NCBI RefSeq assembly: GCF_000002995.4
Contig: NW_025062478.1
Coordinates: 1,550,001 to 1,614,000 of the forward strand
DNA from: Brugia malayi
Lineage: Eukaryota; Nematoda; Chromadorea; Rhabditida; Onchocercidae
Direction: 5' to 3'
Length of the DNA stretch: 64,000 nt
Of this stretch, positions 27,541-40,440 are shown piece by piece; position 1 is the first letter of the stretch; every line of letters starts with the position of its first letter. The translations under genes were made by a program, and so were the position numbers. The notes under the pieces are model-generated. The model had not been told where the DNA came from, did not search any database, and saw nothing but the letters and a program-made list of their open reading frames with translations.

Positions 27541-29009
27541 AAAAAAAAAAAAAAATGAATAAGCATTGTTGTTATTTATTTTTTTATAAAAAATTTTTTT
27601 TTTCAGATTAGTCTATTCAATTATTTGAATTTATTGTACATTTTAAATTCTAATCCTTTCTCATTCCATTAATGCTTTTTCTATTTATGCAAAAAAATGT
27701 TGAGGACGATTATATAATTAATTTTTTTATTAATTTAAAAAATGCTTCTTGTTAATTTTTTTTTTTTTTGCAATCAAATGCTTGTTTAAGTACTATTTAT
27801 TTGGTTAATTTTGTGAACTTAACATTTCATCTAAACTTGATCGAATACCTATATTATACACTGATACTGATAATGGTGATAACAGCGATGAATACTGATC
27901 AAAATGATAATATTTATTCCATAATGTTTTAGCATACAATTTGACGATTTGTTATTTTAGTTAACTTTTATGAGAATTTTCATAAATTTATTCGTATACT
28001 AATTCAATTAAATTAACAAAACGATGATAAAAATTGAAAAACGAATAAAAATTTTCAATGAAAGATTTTGTTTATAATTTTACTAACTTTTTAATTCGAA
28101 ATTACTCATTGATTGATTGATTGATATGAATTAAAGAAAACAAAGAAACACTAATCAATAATTTATATATTTAAGTGTATATTATCACTATTATATTGAT
28201 TGAACAATAATTTTTTTTAATAAAACTTAAAAATTACATTAAACCATACAAATAGTTAACTTTGGGTAGCATTTCATATACTTTCATTTTTGATGCAATT
28301 TTTTTTTTTAATTTCTTTTATTGTATAATAATTGCATTTGCTTTTATCTTTAAAATATTTTTTTTTTCCTTTCCCTTTTTTTTTTGTTTTTTTTTTTTGG
28401 TGCTATATTATTATTAATAGTATGTTTGTTACAATCTGTAAATTTATTTTATAGCTATTGTTTTCGTTTTTTCATTTTATTTTAAATTATATTATTAATT
28501 TATATGAAAACTTTCATTTTTTTTTTCTTTTATTTTCCTTAACAAAATAATTTGATAAATTTAGAAAAGTTTGCAATCATTTCTTTTTTTATTATTTATT
28601 TGTCAAAAAAAAAAAAAACGAAGAAAAAAACGAAATGCTTTGTAAGAAATCATTAAAAATCTTTTTTAGAATAAATAGAAAATAAATTTTTTCAATCTGC
28701 GAGGAGAAAAAAAAAAATGAAAAACCAAATAAATAGAAAAATTAGACAATATATGCCTTTTATATACATATGTATGTATAATTATGTAGAAAATTAAAAT
28801 ACTAATATTAGTACTTATTGGTATCGAATGCATTAAATTAAATTCTTTTCATTTCCATTTCTTATTTTATTTTCCTTTTTTGGTGGCATATTTGTATTAC
28901 AGTTAATAAAAGCTTTCAATTGATTTCACTTCTGTCTTTCACTTGTAAACAATCACTATGCATTCCAATTATTTTCTTCTTGTCACACTTATAAAAGTTT
29001 CAAATATTT

Positions 29010-29049
29010 TTTCACGTGAAATCATTCGATTATTTGAACGTGTTACGTG
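29010..29049. promoter_or_regulatory. Palindromic E-box with two further ACGTG motifs
   Basis: TTTCACGTGAAA (29010-29021) is a perfect 12-bp palindrome centred on CACGTG. ACGTG recurs at 29038-29042 and 29045-29049. CACGTG is bound by bHLH-zip factors and RCGTG by HIF-1 (family knowledge). It lies 1.5 kb downstream of the homeobox gene stop; a regulatory role is inference. Confidence 0.35.
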
Positions 29050-32000
29050 CAATTTCTAGCTAACAGAGAAAAAAAAAAAAGAATGCAAACTTTACATTGT
29101 GTTAATTTTTGCGTCAAATAACTCGTTTTTCTTTCATTATTTATTTTTTAATCCATGATCCAAGTAATAATTTTAACAAAAATGAAATAAACAAAATTTA
29201 AATTTAATAACACAAATACTTTCTTTACAACAAGCAAATTAACATTGGCACAAACTTTTTTATAAAACATTTTTTTTTTTAACATTTTTATTCAAAGAAG
29301 TTATAACATATACCCAAAATAATGAATAAATTTAAAAAAAAAAATAAGCAATATTTTTAGCACAAATTTATTACAAAATTTTAATAGCATTCTTGTATAT
29401 ACCTTTCAAGGTGTACTGTTATAATATTTTACAATTTTAATAAAATAAAATAAATTCTTTTATTTCAAAGTAATAAATTAGCTCTTCCATAAAATTATAA
29501 TAAAATTTAAAATATTTAAATATTTCAAACATTTTATACATTGGAAAATAATCGTCAATTATTGATCAATGTTACATAGAATTATTAATCAAAGAAATAA
29601 AAATTTTTCACTTCCGGCTAACCTACCAATGACCTTCATTGCATTCATTGCATTTAATCTTATTAAAATTTATTATTGAAGTATTTTTAAATGGATAAAC
29701 TCTGATCGATTGCAAATTGTAAATAGCAAAACGAAATTATTATATGTAAATTTTCTACATATGCGTAAATAATAAATGTATACTGCAATTAATTTCAAAA
29801 AGGTGAAAAAAGGTTATGGAATGGATCAATCAAATTGATGAATTAATTTAGATTCTAACAGTTCAATTAATTGTAACATATAAATTACTGAATTTGTCGG
29901 AATGTTTTATTCCCAAAAAAAAAAAAAAAAAAAAAAGCAAAACTGCTAATTATTACTTTCCAATAGAGGTAACAAATGAAATTATACCTTTCATCTTTTT
30001 TTTTTTTTTAAAGAATAGCTTGAAAATTACAATGATTACAAATATTTGAGTATAGCGCCTCATAATTTACGCATCATTACCTCATCTTAAGTAATGCATT
30101 AATTAGATTAGAATTTATGCTTACTATGTTGGCTGGAATTCCTGCTGTTCTCATTGACCGTTATATCCATTATAATAGTATTAAAAAAATTTTTTTCTTT
30201 TCCTTTTTTTTTTTTTTTTTTTGATTATGTAAATTAAAAAAAAAAAAAGGAAAATATCTTTTAGACAAAAAAAAAAAAATATTTAAAGTTTTTGAAAAAA
30301 AAATTTTTTTTTTTTGCAACAGTAAAATTTGCATTATAACAACTTTTGTGTATAAAAGTTCAAAAAAAAAAAAAAAAAATAGTAGAGCTTATCTTATTTT
30401 TAAATGAATATTTTGCAAATTTTGGATATTTGATACTAAATTTAAAAATTAAGAATAAAGTATTATAATTTGATAAAAATGATTATAATACATGCATATA
30501 TTTTGTGCCTTAATCAGAATGATTTGAATGTGTAAAATTGAATGAAGCGTTAAACAAAAAATGTATTTTCAAGTTATTAATAATATTTTTAAATCAAATA
30601 AAATTATTCTTTTATTCATATTAAAAAATTTTTACACAAAAAATTAAAATTGGTACTGCTATTTGCATTAATTGTTATTTTAGAAAATGCATAATATATT
30701 TTATGAATCTAAAAGCAAAAAAAAAAAAAAAATCCTTTAATGTTCACAATTAATTTCATATGTTGGGATTAGTTTTCTTGTTCAATAATTTTGTTCAAGA
30801 AAAAACAAAAAAGAAAAAAAAGGAAAATAAAAATTAGAAATGGGTATGAGTTCATGACCCTATAAATCATCTAAAAGTATTAAAATGTTTCTAAGATAGT
30901 TTTATCCTCAATAATCCGTCAAAATATCTATCAAAAGTTGACTTAAGTAATGGTAGTAGCACTAATAGCAGTAGTAGTAGTAGTAGCATTAGCAATAATA
31001 GCACAAAAGTAAACAATATCAAAAGTACCGCAATTCCTTAAAAAAAAAAAAAAAAAGAAATAAAGTTGACCATTTATGAGGATGATGAAACCTTTCGGTG
31101 ACACCAAAACGTTGCAATCTTTACCTTATTTACCCTTTAATTTTATCATCTTCCATTTTGTCGCTTGTCATCAAAGTAAATTATTGAGTGTGTACTAAAA
31201 GCTTTTTTTGTTTACATAGATAAATAACTCAGTGGTCAGAATAGTAACAGTAACCATAGCAATAATATTAATAATCATAAAACCGATAATAATAATAATA
31301 AAGTATCAATAATGATAATGATAATTGTATCAATGTTAATAATGATTGCGACAAATTATTCATCTATTCATCTCATTAAGCTGATTAATTATTAAATTAT
31401 TTGATGAAATATGTCATCATTTTGTCAACAATATACATCTAATAATGTACATCTCAAGTATGTGTTAATTAAATAAATTGAGATCTTAGTAGAATAAAAT
31501 AATTAATAAATTCAAATAAATTTTGACTTAAAGTTACTTTTAAAATATGAATTGCATTAAATACAAACTTTTTTAGATCATAAATTCATCATTAAGCGAT
31601 TAGTCTAAAAAATTAATTTTTATTATACCAGAACTATTCGACATCTAAATTTTATTTCGCTTAGAAATATTTAACTTTTCTTTAGCTCAGTAAATTTTAT
31701 GAAAATCTTTGCGCATTTATACTGAAAACAATTATGTTTCTTCTTGATTTTTTTTTTTTTTTTTTATAAAGCAAAATCAATCCTTAAGAATTCAATATGA
31801 AAAAGACAAAGAAATGATTTCGACATAAATTTTTAATTTGAATAAAATGAAAACAATAGAATTGTTTCTTTTAATTAATTCATTTTATAATAGTTACAAA
31901 AAAAAAACTTAAAAACAATTCTGAAAAAAGTTTTTTTCTTCTCCATTGTTTCATTTTTTAATTTATATATGTTATGGAAATGTAAAATAATAAAATAGAA

Positions 32001-33335
32001 AATTTTTTGATTCTTTTGCAAACAAAATTTATTTTTTTTTTTCAGAATTTATTTGAACCTTTCGAATGAAAGTATTGAAATGATTGAAATTATAAATTGA
32101 CATTTTGCATTTTCATTATAAATGTTTTGTATTTTATTTTTTGCCAGTACTACGGTAGATGACATTTTTATGCAAATGCATTTGTGATGAAGAATATTTG
32201 TCACGAAATACTACTTATGTTCATCATTAATGATACCTTTGCTAATCGTCTCTAAAATATGCATAATCCGATTTTTTGCTCAATGGCTAAAAATTTTCCA
32301 AAATTCCAATATTAGCGTATAATTTTTGATATTTCAATTTTTGACATCAATTTCTGATATTACATTCATTCATTATTATATAACAAACATAATTAATTAA
32401 TATCAGAAAAAAAAAAAATTGATTTCTTTTTTCAAATTTATATAAAATAGCAAAATATGCTACAACTTTTAATGGTAGCTAAAGATTTGTAGCAATTTTA
32501 ATGACTAAACTTAATTTATTTTTGATTTGCAACTATTTTTCTTTTCTTATTTCATATAAATTTGAATTTTAATGAGTTTTTAAAATGAAATTTGCTTGAT
32601 AGAAATAGTTTGAGTTAATAAATTGTAAACAATTGTTTATATTAGGTTTAAAAATCTTTTTTTTTTTCACCAAAAGTTTATTTCTATCATCATCATTATC
32701 AATAGCATCACTATAATTATCAATTTTGTCATGAAAGCATTTTTCAGTAAAAGTCATATTGAAATTTTTAAAATGCTTGCAAATAAATTTTTTCCAACGA
32801 ATATTTTCTCAATTTTAATTTATCTAAAGTTTTTTTTGCTATTTAAAATTTTCATTCCAACAAGTGAATTAATTGTAATTTTATGTGTAAAATACTGCAA
32901 ATGAAAGAAAAAAAATGCAATTAAAAATACAATTAGGTTATAAAATTATTATAAAATTTTTTCATAAGTAAACAAATTTTCAATGCTTATATTTCTTATC
33001 TATTATCGCTATCTTAATCTAATATCATTAATTATCATTATTATAATATTATAAAGTATAATAATCATAATTTTATTTTTTGTATTAATTTTTCTTTCTT
33101 TTCTTTCCTTCCGCCTTTTTAAATTATTATTTATCCAATCTCAAATAAAAATTACAACATTTATTTTTTTTAAAATCATATTATAATTTAAAAAAGAAAA
33201 GAAAACATATGTTTTAAAAATTCACCCATCATAATAATCTATTAATTGCTATAACAACAACAACAATTGCAAATAACACTTCTTCAATCAATGCATACTA
33301 CCGTATCCTTTTATTATCATTTGTCTACTCTCTTT

Positions 33336-33385
33336 CAATCGTCCAATTCAATTCAATTCATTTCAATTCAATTCAATTCAATCAA
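33336..33385. repeat. (ATTCA)n pentanucleotide microsatellite
   Basis: About nine ATTCA/TTCAA units in a row with one imperfect unit. The 63-codon frame over it at 33267-33458 is an artefact of the repeat. Confidence 0.85.
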
Positions 33386-34296
33386 CCAAACAACTAACCA
33401 ATCATCAGTTCATCCATATTTATCTTTCAAGAGTTCTTATAATGAATTTGTTAAATGAAATAGCTAGTTAATCATTATCTTTATCTTTCATTTCTTCTTC
33501 CCCATTTATTTCATTCAATCTCTCTCTCCCTTTCTCTCTCTCTCTCTCTCTTTCTCTTTCTCTCCCTCTTTCATTCATCTTTTTCATTTATTACTTACAA
33601 ATATTTCGTTGAGTAATAATCATAGTTGTGCTAGTAGTATAATCTTAAAGCTAACTTTATCTTTCATGAAATCAACAAAAGTTGTTATTGCATAAATAAT
33701 TTGAGTAAACAATTAAGCAGCCCTATACTATCATAACCCTATTTTCATTTTTAATCCAATCAATTAATTTTAAATTTCATTTCAAACACAAATTATTTTC
33801 ATTTCATTAAAACTATGATCAAATATGGTGAAATAAAAATGAGAAACAAAAATAAAATTAAAGAAAAAAAAAAAAAAAAAGAAGGAAATATTAATGAAAA
33901 TATTATTACTACTTAAAAAAAAAAGACATTTAACAGTTTGCTTTCAACAAGATTTTATTACTAAAATTTTTACTAAAATTAAATGCAAAAAATTGAGAAA
34001 TTCTTAAATTACGGTTACGTTCAAATAATTAATCAAATAATTCATATTTTTTGATGGAAAAATTTATTGCACTTTGAGTTAAACATAAAAAGTGGCAAAC
34101 AGATTGAAGAAAAAAGGTTTACTTTTTTTAATGAATGCTAAATTAAATTTTAATTTATTTTTTCTTCCATAAACATTGTTTTTTATTTATGTTTGAAAAG
34201 CAAATGCATATAACAATTACACTTTTTCAAAAAAATTTAAGAAACCGTAATTTTTTTTTCTAGTGAACTAAGACAAAATTTTTCATAAAAAATTTT

Positions 34297-34328
<32 letters not shown>

Positions 34329-37300
34329 TTATATTTGCTAAAAGAATTAGAGTGAGAAAAAAAAAAGGAAAAATAAAAATAAGGTAAAACTTTCCGGAAG
34401 TATGGAATATTTTTTTTTTTTGTTATCGTGGAAAACGTTTGACCTTTCTCTCTGTCTTACACTGTCTTCCCCTCTCTCTCACAGTTGTATCTTAACCTTA
34501 TGAACACCTGAGGGTACTCCAGTGTCATTCATTCATTCATTTCCCATTGCTTAGAAATCATACATTTGCGTTCTCTTCGTCAACCCAACCTTTTTTCTCT
34601 TTTTTTCCCACTTACGATGGTTACAGGAAAATAACCACTTAACCTACCTGAAGGGAATATTGAACGGAAATAAAAGAAGATAGAAATGAATGTAACCGGA
34701 TGTCTGATAATTAATGAATGAATGAATGATTCATTTATCGAGAATCATAACTTCATGTGATTTCTAAGTTAAAAATGTTGAATTTGAAGTGTATCGATTG
34801 ATTAATCCTAGCATTTAATCTCGGTGAGAATGAAGCAGAAAGAATGAAAAAGAATTCAACCGGATTTAACAATTATAACTTCATGAAATTTTTATTAAAA
34901 TTTTATTTTCAAACGTTACTGATTAGACTTAAAATTTATTTCTGTTATATTTATATTTTGCTAGAATTAATAAATAATTGATTGATTAAATCAAAATAAC
35001 TTATCTAAAAATTCTACTCAATTCATTGTCAATTAATTACTGAAAAGATAGATGAAAATTGTGATTGAATGGAAGAAATTTTGTAATTTTGCTTTATTCA
35101 TTTTCATATTAATTAAAAATGAAATATATTTAATTAAATTTATATTATCTAAAAATTTCATAAAAATAATTAATGATAATGATAATGATGTTAATAACAA
35201 TAATAATAAGATTTTATTTTTGCACTATAATTATTTATAATGAAATTTTTTATACGAAGATATCAAAATAATTAAATAATTAGTGAGAGCATAATTAGAA
35301 TTACTTCAAAAAAAAAAAAGTGAATAAATAAATAAAGTGGTATTAATTTACCTCATTTGCAGTATTAAATGTTACTAATTTTTCCGTCAAATGCGGCATT
35401 TTCTTTTTTTTTTTTTTTTTTTCTACGATATTTCTATAAATTAGATTAAGATAAAAGGAATTATTGTTCAGTACTTAGTAACGGTTATTAGAAATTGTTT
35501 ATTGAGCATTTAATTGGCCCAATATGGTTTATGTTTTATTTACTGAAAAGATTAGCAAATTACCGCAAAAGTATATATCATTTTCGTCATTTTCCGCCAA
35601 ACATTCTTCCACTTTACCTCATCTGATCTGATCTGATCAACATGACAAAGTTTGAGAAGTGAAGTGCTTACCTTTTAACTATTTACTTAGTTGCAAATTT
35701 CAACGAAAAGAAAACCACAGAAGAAAAATAAGTTTACAATCTCACAGATATATATTTACATATATATATATTAAAACTTAAAAAATTTAAATAACACATA
35801 TAAATTTTGATAAATAAATTCAAAAATTTAATTTGATGCAAATTAGATTTTATATACTAGAATTATACAAGAATAAATTTTATAATTACAGGAAATATTT
35901 TATTTCCTTATCTTATCATCGTTTTATTTTTTTAGCTTAAACTTTTTTAAATTTATATTTTTCAATATATATTTATATGCATCAAAAATTATTCGAACAA
36001 ATAATTTCTTTTTCATCCTTAAATTTTAGATTTGTTTACTGCTAGAATGATTTAATAGTATGTTTTGTTGGAAGAATATTGGAATAGCTTAATAATATTA
36101 ATAATAATAGTTTAATTATTAATAGCAGTTGTTTAACACTACAAAAAATTAGTCGCATTGTTTATTCAAGGTTTTTGGACAAATGCTGCGAATTTGTTTA
36201 CCAAATTACGTCATCGTAATTAGCTAATTAGTGTTGATTATAATCGTGTAATTCAATTAGTAAATTGATCTCTCCTTCTCTCTCTCTCTCCCTTTCTCTC
36301 TCTTCCTTCACATGTTGACTGCTATATACTTTAATTTTCTTATGTGTCATAAACTTTTTTTTTCAATATGAAAGAATTTTAAATCGTAAAGTTTACAGAT
36401 TTTATTTGATTAAAAAATATAAATGCAAACTCATATAAATTAGGACAAATTGATTTTTTTTTTTTCTATTTTTACATTAAATTTATGATTTTATATTAAA
36501 AGCAAAAATATCATATTTTTGTATTTTAGTTTACCAAATTAAAGATTAAAAAAAGAAAAAAAAAAACTGAATGAATAAAATGAATGATATGGAAATTAGA
36601 AACCAAAAATAATTAATATAATTAATAAAAAATAAAAAAAATTAAGTCAAAGAAAAACGAATAACTAACAGTAATTAATTAATAGATAAGTTAAAATAAT
36701 GAAAATGTATGTATATATTATAACAAAATATATAATTGTAGTAATAAAAAAAATTTTTCTAATTTTTTCATAATATATTTTAGTCATTTTAAAATTAAAC
36801 AAATGATGGTTAATTAACAGCATCGAAACAAATCATACTTATTTCTTATTTGTCATGCATAAATCATTTTGCTTATTCATTCGGTGCCACTTCTAAATCA
36901 ACCTTTAACCTTTGGTATCCTTAAAGTGGTTCAAATTACTTCTTCTTTCGATGACTAATTTTATAAAGTGCCGCCTTACTGATGACCTTATTACATCTCA
37001 TCTAATATCAATAGCCAACAATTGTCCATTTCATTAATGGACACACAGATGGACATTCTCATAGCATTCAGAAAAATATGAATTTTAGATGCTTAAATTA
37101 ATATTGTTTAGCTTAATTTATTATATTTTGCAAATAATTTTGCTCAAATATTGATAAATGTTTATGACAACATTTTATCATTTATCTTATCACTAGTGAA
37201 TTTGTTGAAAACGAACAAAATGAAATTAATTAGCAAAAAATGTCTTTTTTTTTTATAAAGTATTTTTTATTTTCAAAGATGAGTTTTTTCTTTTGCACTA

Positions 37301-38176
37301 TTGTTTTAAAAATTTAACAGTGTAATGTCTTTTTTAGCTCTTTCATCTTGACATCAATGAATTAATTTATTTTTTAGCTGTAATTTTTTGAAATTTATCC
37401 TATTATCAGTGAAATTTATCGCTATCATTTTATCACTTTTTTTTTTTTTTTGTTATCGACAAATGCATTTATACTTAATTCTATTTTTTTTTTCTCTTTT
37501 TTTTTGATATTAGCTAATGATGCTAATTTTAGTGGAATATGCAATACTTGTAATGATAAACTTCTGATATATTTTAGAAAAGAAATTTTTATTGTTTTTT
37601 AAAAAACAAATTTTGACAATGCTCAATTACTAAATTTCAATTGATATTTCACAAAATATTTCATTTAAAATAATATTATTTTAAAGTTTATTATTAATAG
37701 CAAACAAAAGCGAAAAATTTCACAAATTGAAAATATTTTATTCTTCCGTTGCTTTCTTTTCTTTTTTTTTTCTTTCCTTTCATTATTCACATAACATATA
37801 AATATAAATTTCATTATACATTTAATAAAATGTTTCATTTTTAAAAATTTTTTTTCTTATTTTTAAATGATAAATCAAAAAAAAAAAAAATCTTTTTCTT
37901 TCTTTCTCTCTCTTTCTCTCTTTTTTTTCATTGTTTACAAAAGTAAATTGATGTTAAAAAAGAAAAAAAAAAAAGTTCAAATTATAAATTTAACTTTTTA
38001 TGGAAAGTTGAAATATTTGTGATCAAACAAATTGAATGAAAATGAATTAAATGACAATGTAAAAGAGAAACATAAAAGATGAACAAATAAATGATGAAAT
38101 ATGTGAGAACAATTGATTCATTGTTAATTTGAAGTGATGTGAAGTGGAGCAATTAAAAATGCTGTAAAAGCAATCG

Positions 38177-38256
38177 TGAATGAATGAATGAATGAATCGA
38201 TGGAATGAATGAATGAATGAATGAATCGATGGAATGAATGAATGAATGAATAAATG
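38177..38256. repeat. Higher-order GAAT repeat with CGATGG punctuation
   Basis: Runs of four or five GAAT units are each followed by CGATGG or a variant, giving a super-repeat with a period of roughly 25 bp across three copies. This is a nested tandem repeat. Confidence 0.8.
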
Positions 38257-39896
38257 TTAATAAATATGGTATTTAGATAAATTTGAATGAGAAAAATTTA
38301 CGCATCATATAAATTTTCAACAATATATTCGTGTTATTTTTGCACGATTTATTTATGGTAGTTAATAATCATTGTAATCATAATAGTAATAACCATTATA
38401 ATCATAATAATAATAATAATAATAATAAGAGGAAAAAGAAGAATAGCAATAACAATTGGAACATATGGTTTTTTTGTTAAGCAAATTACGGTAAGTTATC
38501 ATTTTGTTAATTTATTTTCAACATTATGAATGTGTGGAATAAATTAGCATTTAATTGAATTTGAAAATAAATATAAGGAAGCAGAAATATGATATATTAT
38601 AAGTTTATGAGTAAAGGAAATATGAAATTTTACAGATTTAAAAGTAAAATAAATTAAAAAATATGAAATGCTGTATATATGAAAAAAAAGTGCATGTAGT
38701 AAAAAAAAATATATGAAAAAATATGAAATACTAAAAGTTTGCAAAGTAATACATTAAAACATAAATAAATATAAACAAAAAAAAAAGAATGAAAGGGAAG
38801 GAGAAATTATTTATTTTTAAAATATATCTAAAAATTTTTATGCTTGGAAGAAAAAAAAGAAAGGTTGAAAAGAAAAATTAGGAATAATTAGAAAAGAAAA
38901 ATTAAAAGTGAAACGAAAATAATATGAAAAGCGCAAATTAGCTAGGAAAAATAATGTGTTAAACAATATTTTTATAAAATTTGAAATGAGAAAATTTTGA
39001 TTTTTTAAAAACTATTTTAAAAAAGTAGAAAATTTATGACTTTTATCATTTTGTATAGTTCATTGAATTAATAAACAATAATTAAAATTCATAATAGTTC
39101 AATAATTTACATTTTATGCTGTAAGTAAAAGAAAAAATTAGAAAACAAATTAAAAATCTTTCACATTTTCCAAATATTTTATTAATATTACATTTAAAAA
39201 ACAAAAATTTCGGTACATATATGAATAATTTCAAAAAAAAAAAGGACCATCAAAAAAAAAAAGGACCATCAAATATTTAAGTTTTTTCTTTTCCTATTTA
39301 CTTATCTAATTATTTCAGTATATTTGCTTTTAAAACAAAAAAATGAAAAAGAAAAATTAACGACAAAACTAAATCTTTTTCTTACTTTTTAAATTGTTTT
39401 GTAAAATATTTAATTTTGTATCGTTTTTTTCTTTTTTTTTTTGCCTTTTTAGGAAGATAATAAATATATCATTTAATGAAATGAAATTAAAATAAATTTA
39501 TAAACGATATATTCCATTTCCAAATTGTTTTTTTTTTCTCTTTGTCTCTTTTTTCTTTGCCTTTTTCAAATATTTTTTTATTTCTTTTCAAATTTTCATT
39601 AGCAAAAATTTTTGAAGAAAAGTGATGAAAATTGAAAAGAAAAGAAGTTTAAAACGAAGCAAAAATTTTCATCATCACTGGATTACGGTATTTAATTTAA
39701 GTGCTTTTTCCTTTTCTCTCTTACTCTCTTTTCCTCTCTCTCTCTTTCCCTTCCCTTCAGTATTATTTAAAAGTAATTTTAAATTTTAGTGAAAAAAAAA
39801 AAAATTAGGAAGAGGAATTTTTGTATGCATATTATTTTTATTTTTGCATTTTTTTTCTTTCTTTTCCTTCTTGCCCATTTTTTCCACTCATTGTTT

Positions 39897-40063
39897 CCCG
39901 GTATTTCTTGCCCGCCCTTGCATCCCGGTATTTCTTCTTGCCCGCCCTTGCATCCCGGTACTTCTTCTTGCCCACCCTTGCATCCCGGTACTTCTTCTTG
40001 CCCACCCTTGCACCCCGGTACTTCTTCTTGCCCACCTTTGCATCCCGGTATTTCTTCTTGCAC
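39897..40063. repeat. 30-bp minisatellite, 5.6 copies, locally GC-rich
   Basis: Units begin CCCGGTA and start at 39897 (a 27-bp copy lacking one TTC), 39924, 39954, 39984, 40014 and 40044 (partial). Copies differ by C/T changes at two or three sites. The period is divisible by three and the unit lacks stops, so several frames on both strands stay open. In no frame are the inter-copy changes consistently synonymous. It is a minisatellite with no evidence of translation. Confidence 0.9.
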
Positions 40064-40377
40064 TTTTCATCTTATCCTATTTTTTCCTTCCATGTTTGCT
40101 CTAATTTTTTTTTTTCAACTTAAAATATTCAAAATTTGCAGAATTGAGGAAGAAAACAAATAATTCTACATATTGTGCCTAAAAATTAATTTATTAGTGT
40201 TTTTTCTTTCTTTTTCGTCAAATTTAAAATAGTTTGGGAAAACTAAAAAAGAAAAAAGGAAAGAAGAAGAAAAGGAAAAATTCATTTAGTTTTTTAAGTA
40301 GCGAAAAAGGATGGAAAAAAAAAAAAAAAAAGAAGAAAGAACTGAGAATTGATGGTACGACAAAAATGATTAAATTT

Positions 40378-40440
40378 TTCAAGTGGCTATAAAAAAAGCC
40401 AAGAATGATTTGATGTTCAAGTGGCCTAATAAGAAGCCAA
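40378..40440 (+). promoter_or_regulatory. Duplicated 25-bp module carrying exact NK-2 sites
   Basis: Two copies of TTCAAGTGGC...AAGCCAA start at 40378 and 40416, 38 bp apart. TCAAGTGG, the NKX2 consensus, is at 40379-40386 and 40417-40424. In each copy GGC is followed by a complementary GCC about 10 bp later, so the shared ends are conserved while the middle differs. The site lies 13 kb downstream of the homeobox gene; an autoregulatory role is inference. Confidence 0.45.

Noticed and set aside
39779..40163. Repetitive protein with QEEVPGCKGG or HPGTSSCPPL units
   Set aside because: Arises from the 30-bp minisatellite, with no frame preferred by substitution pattern.
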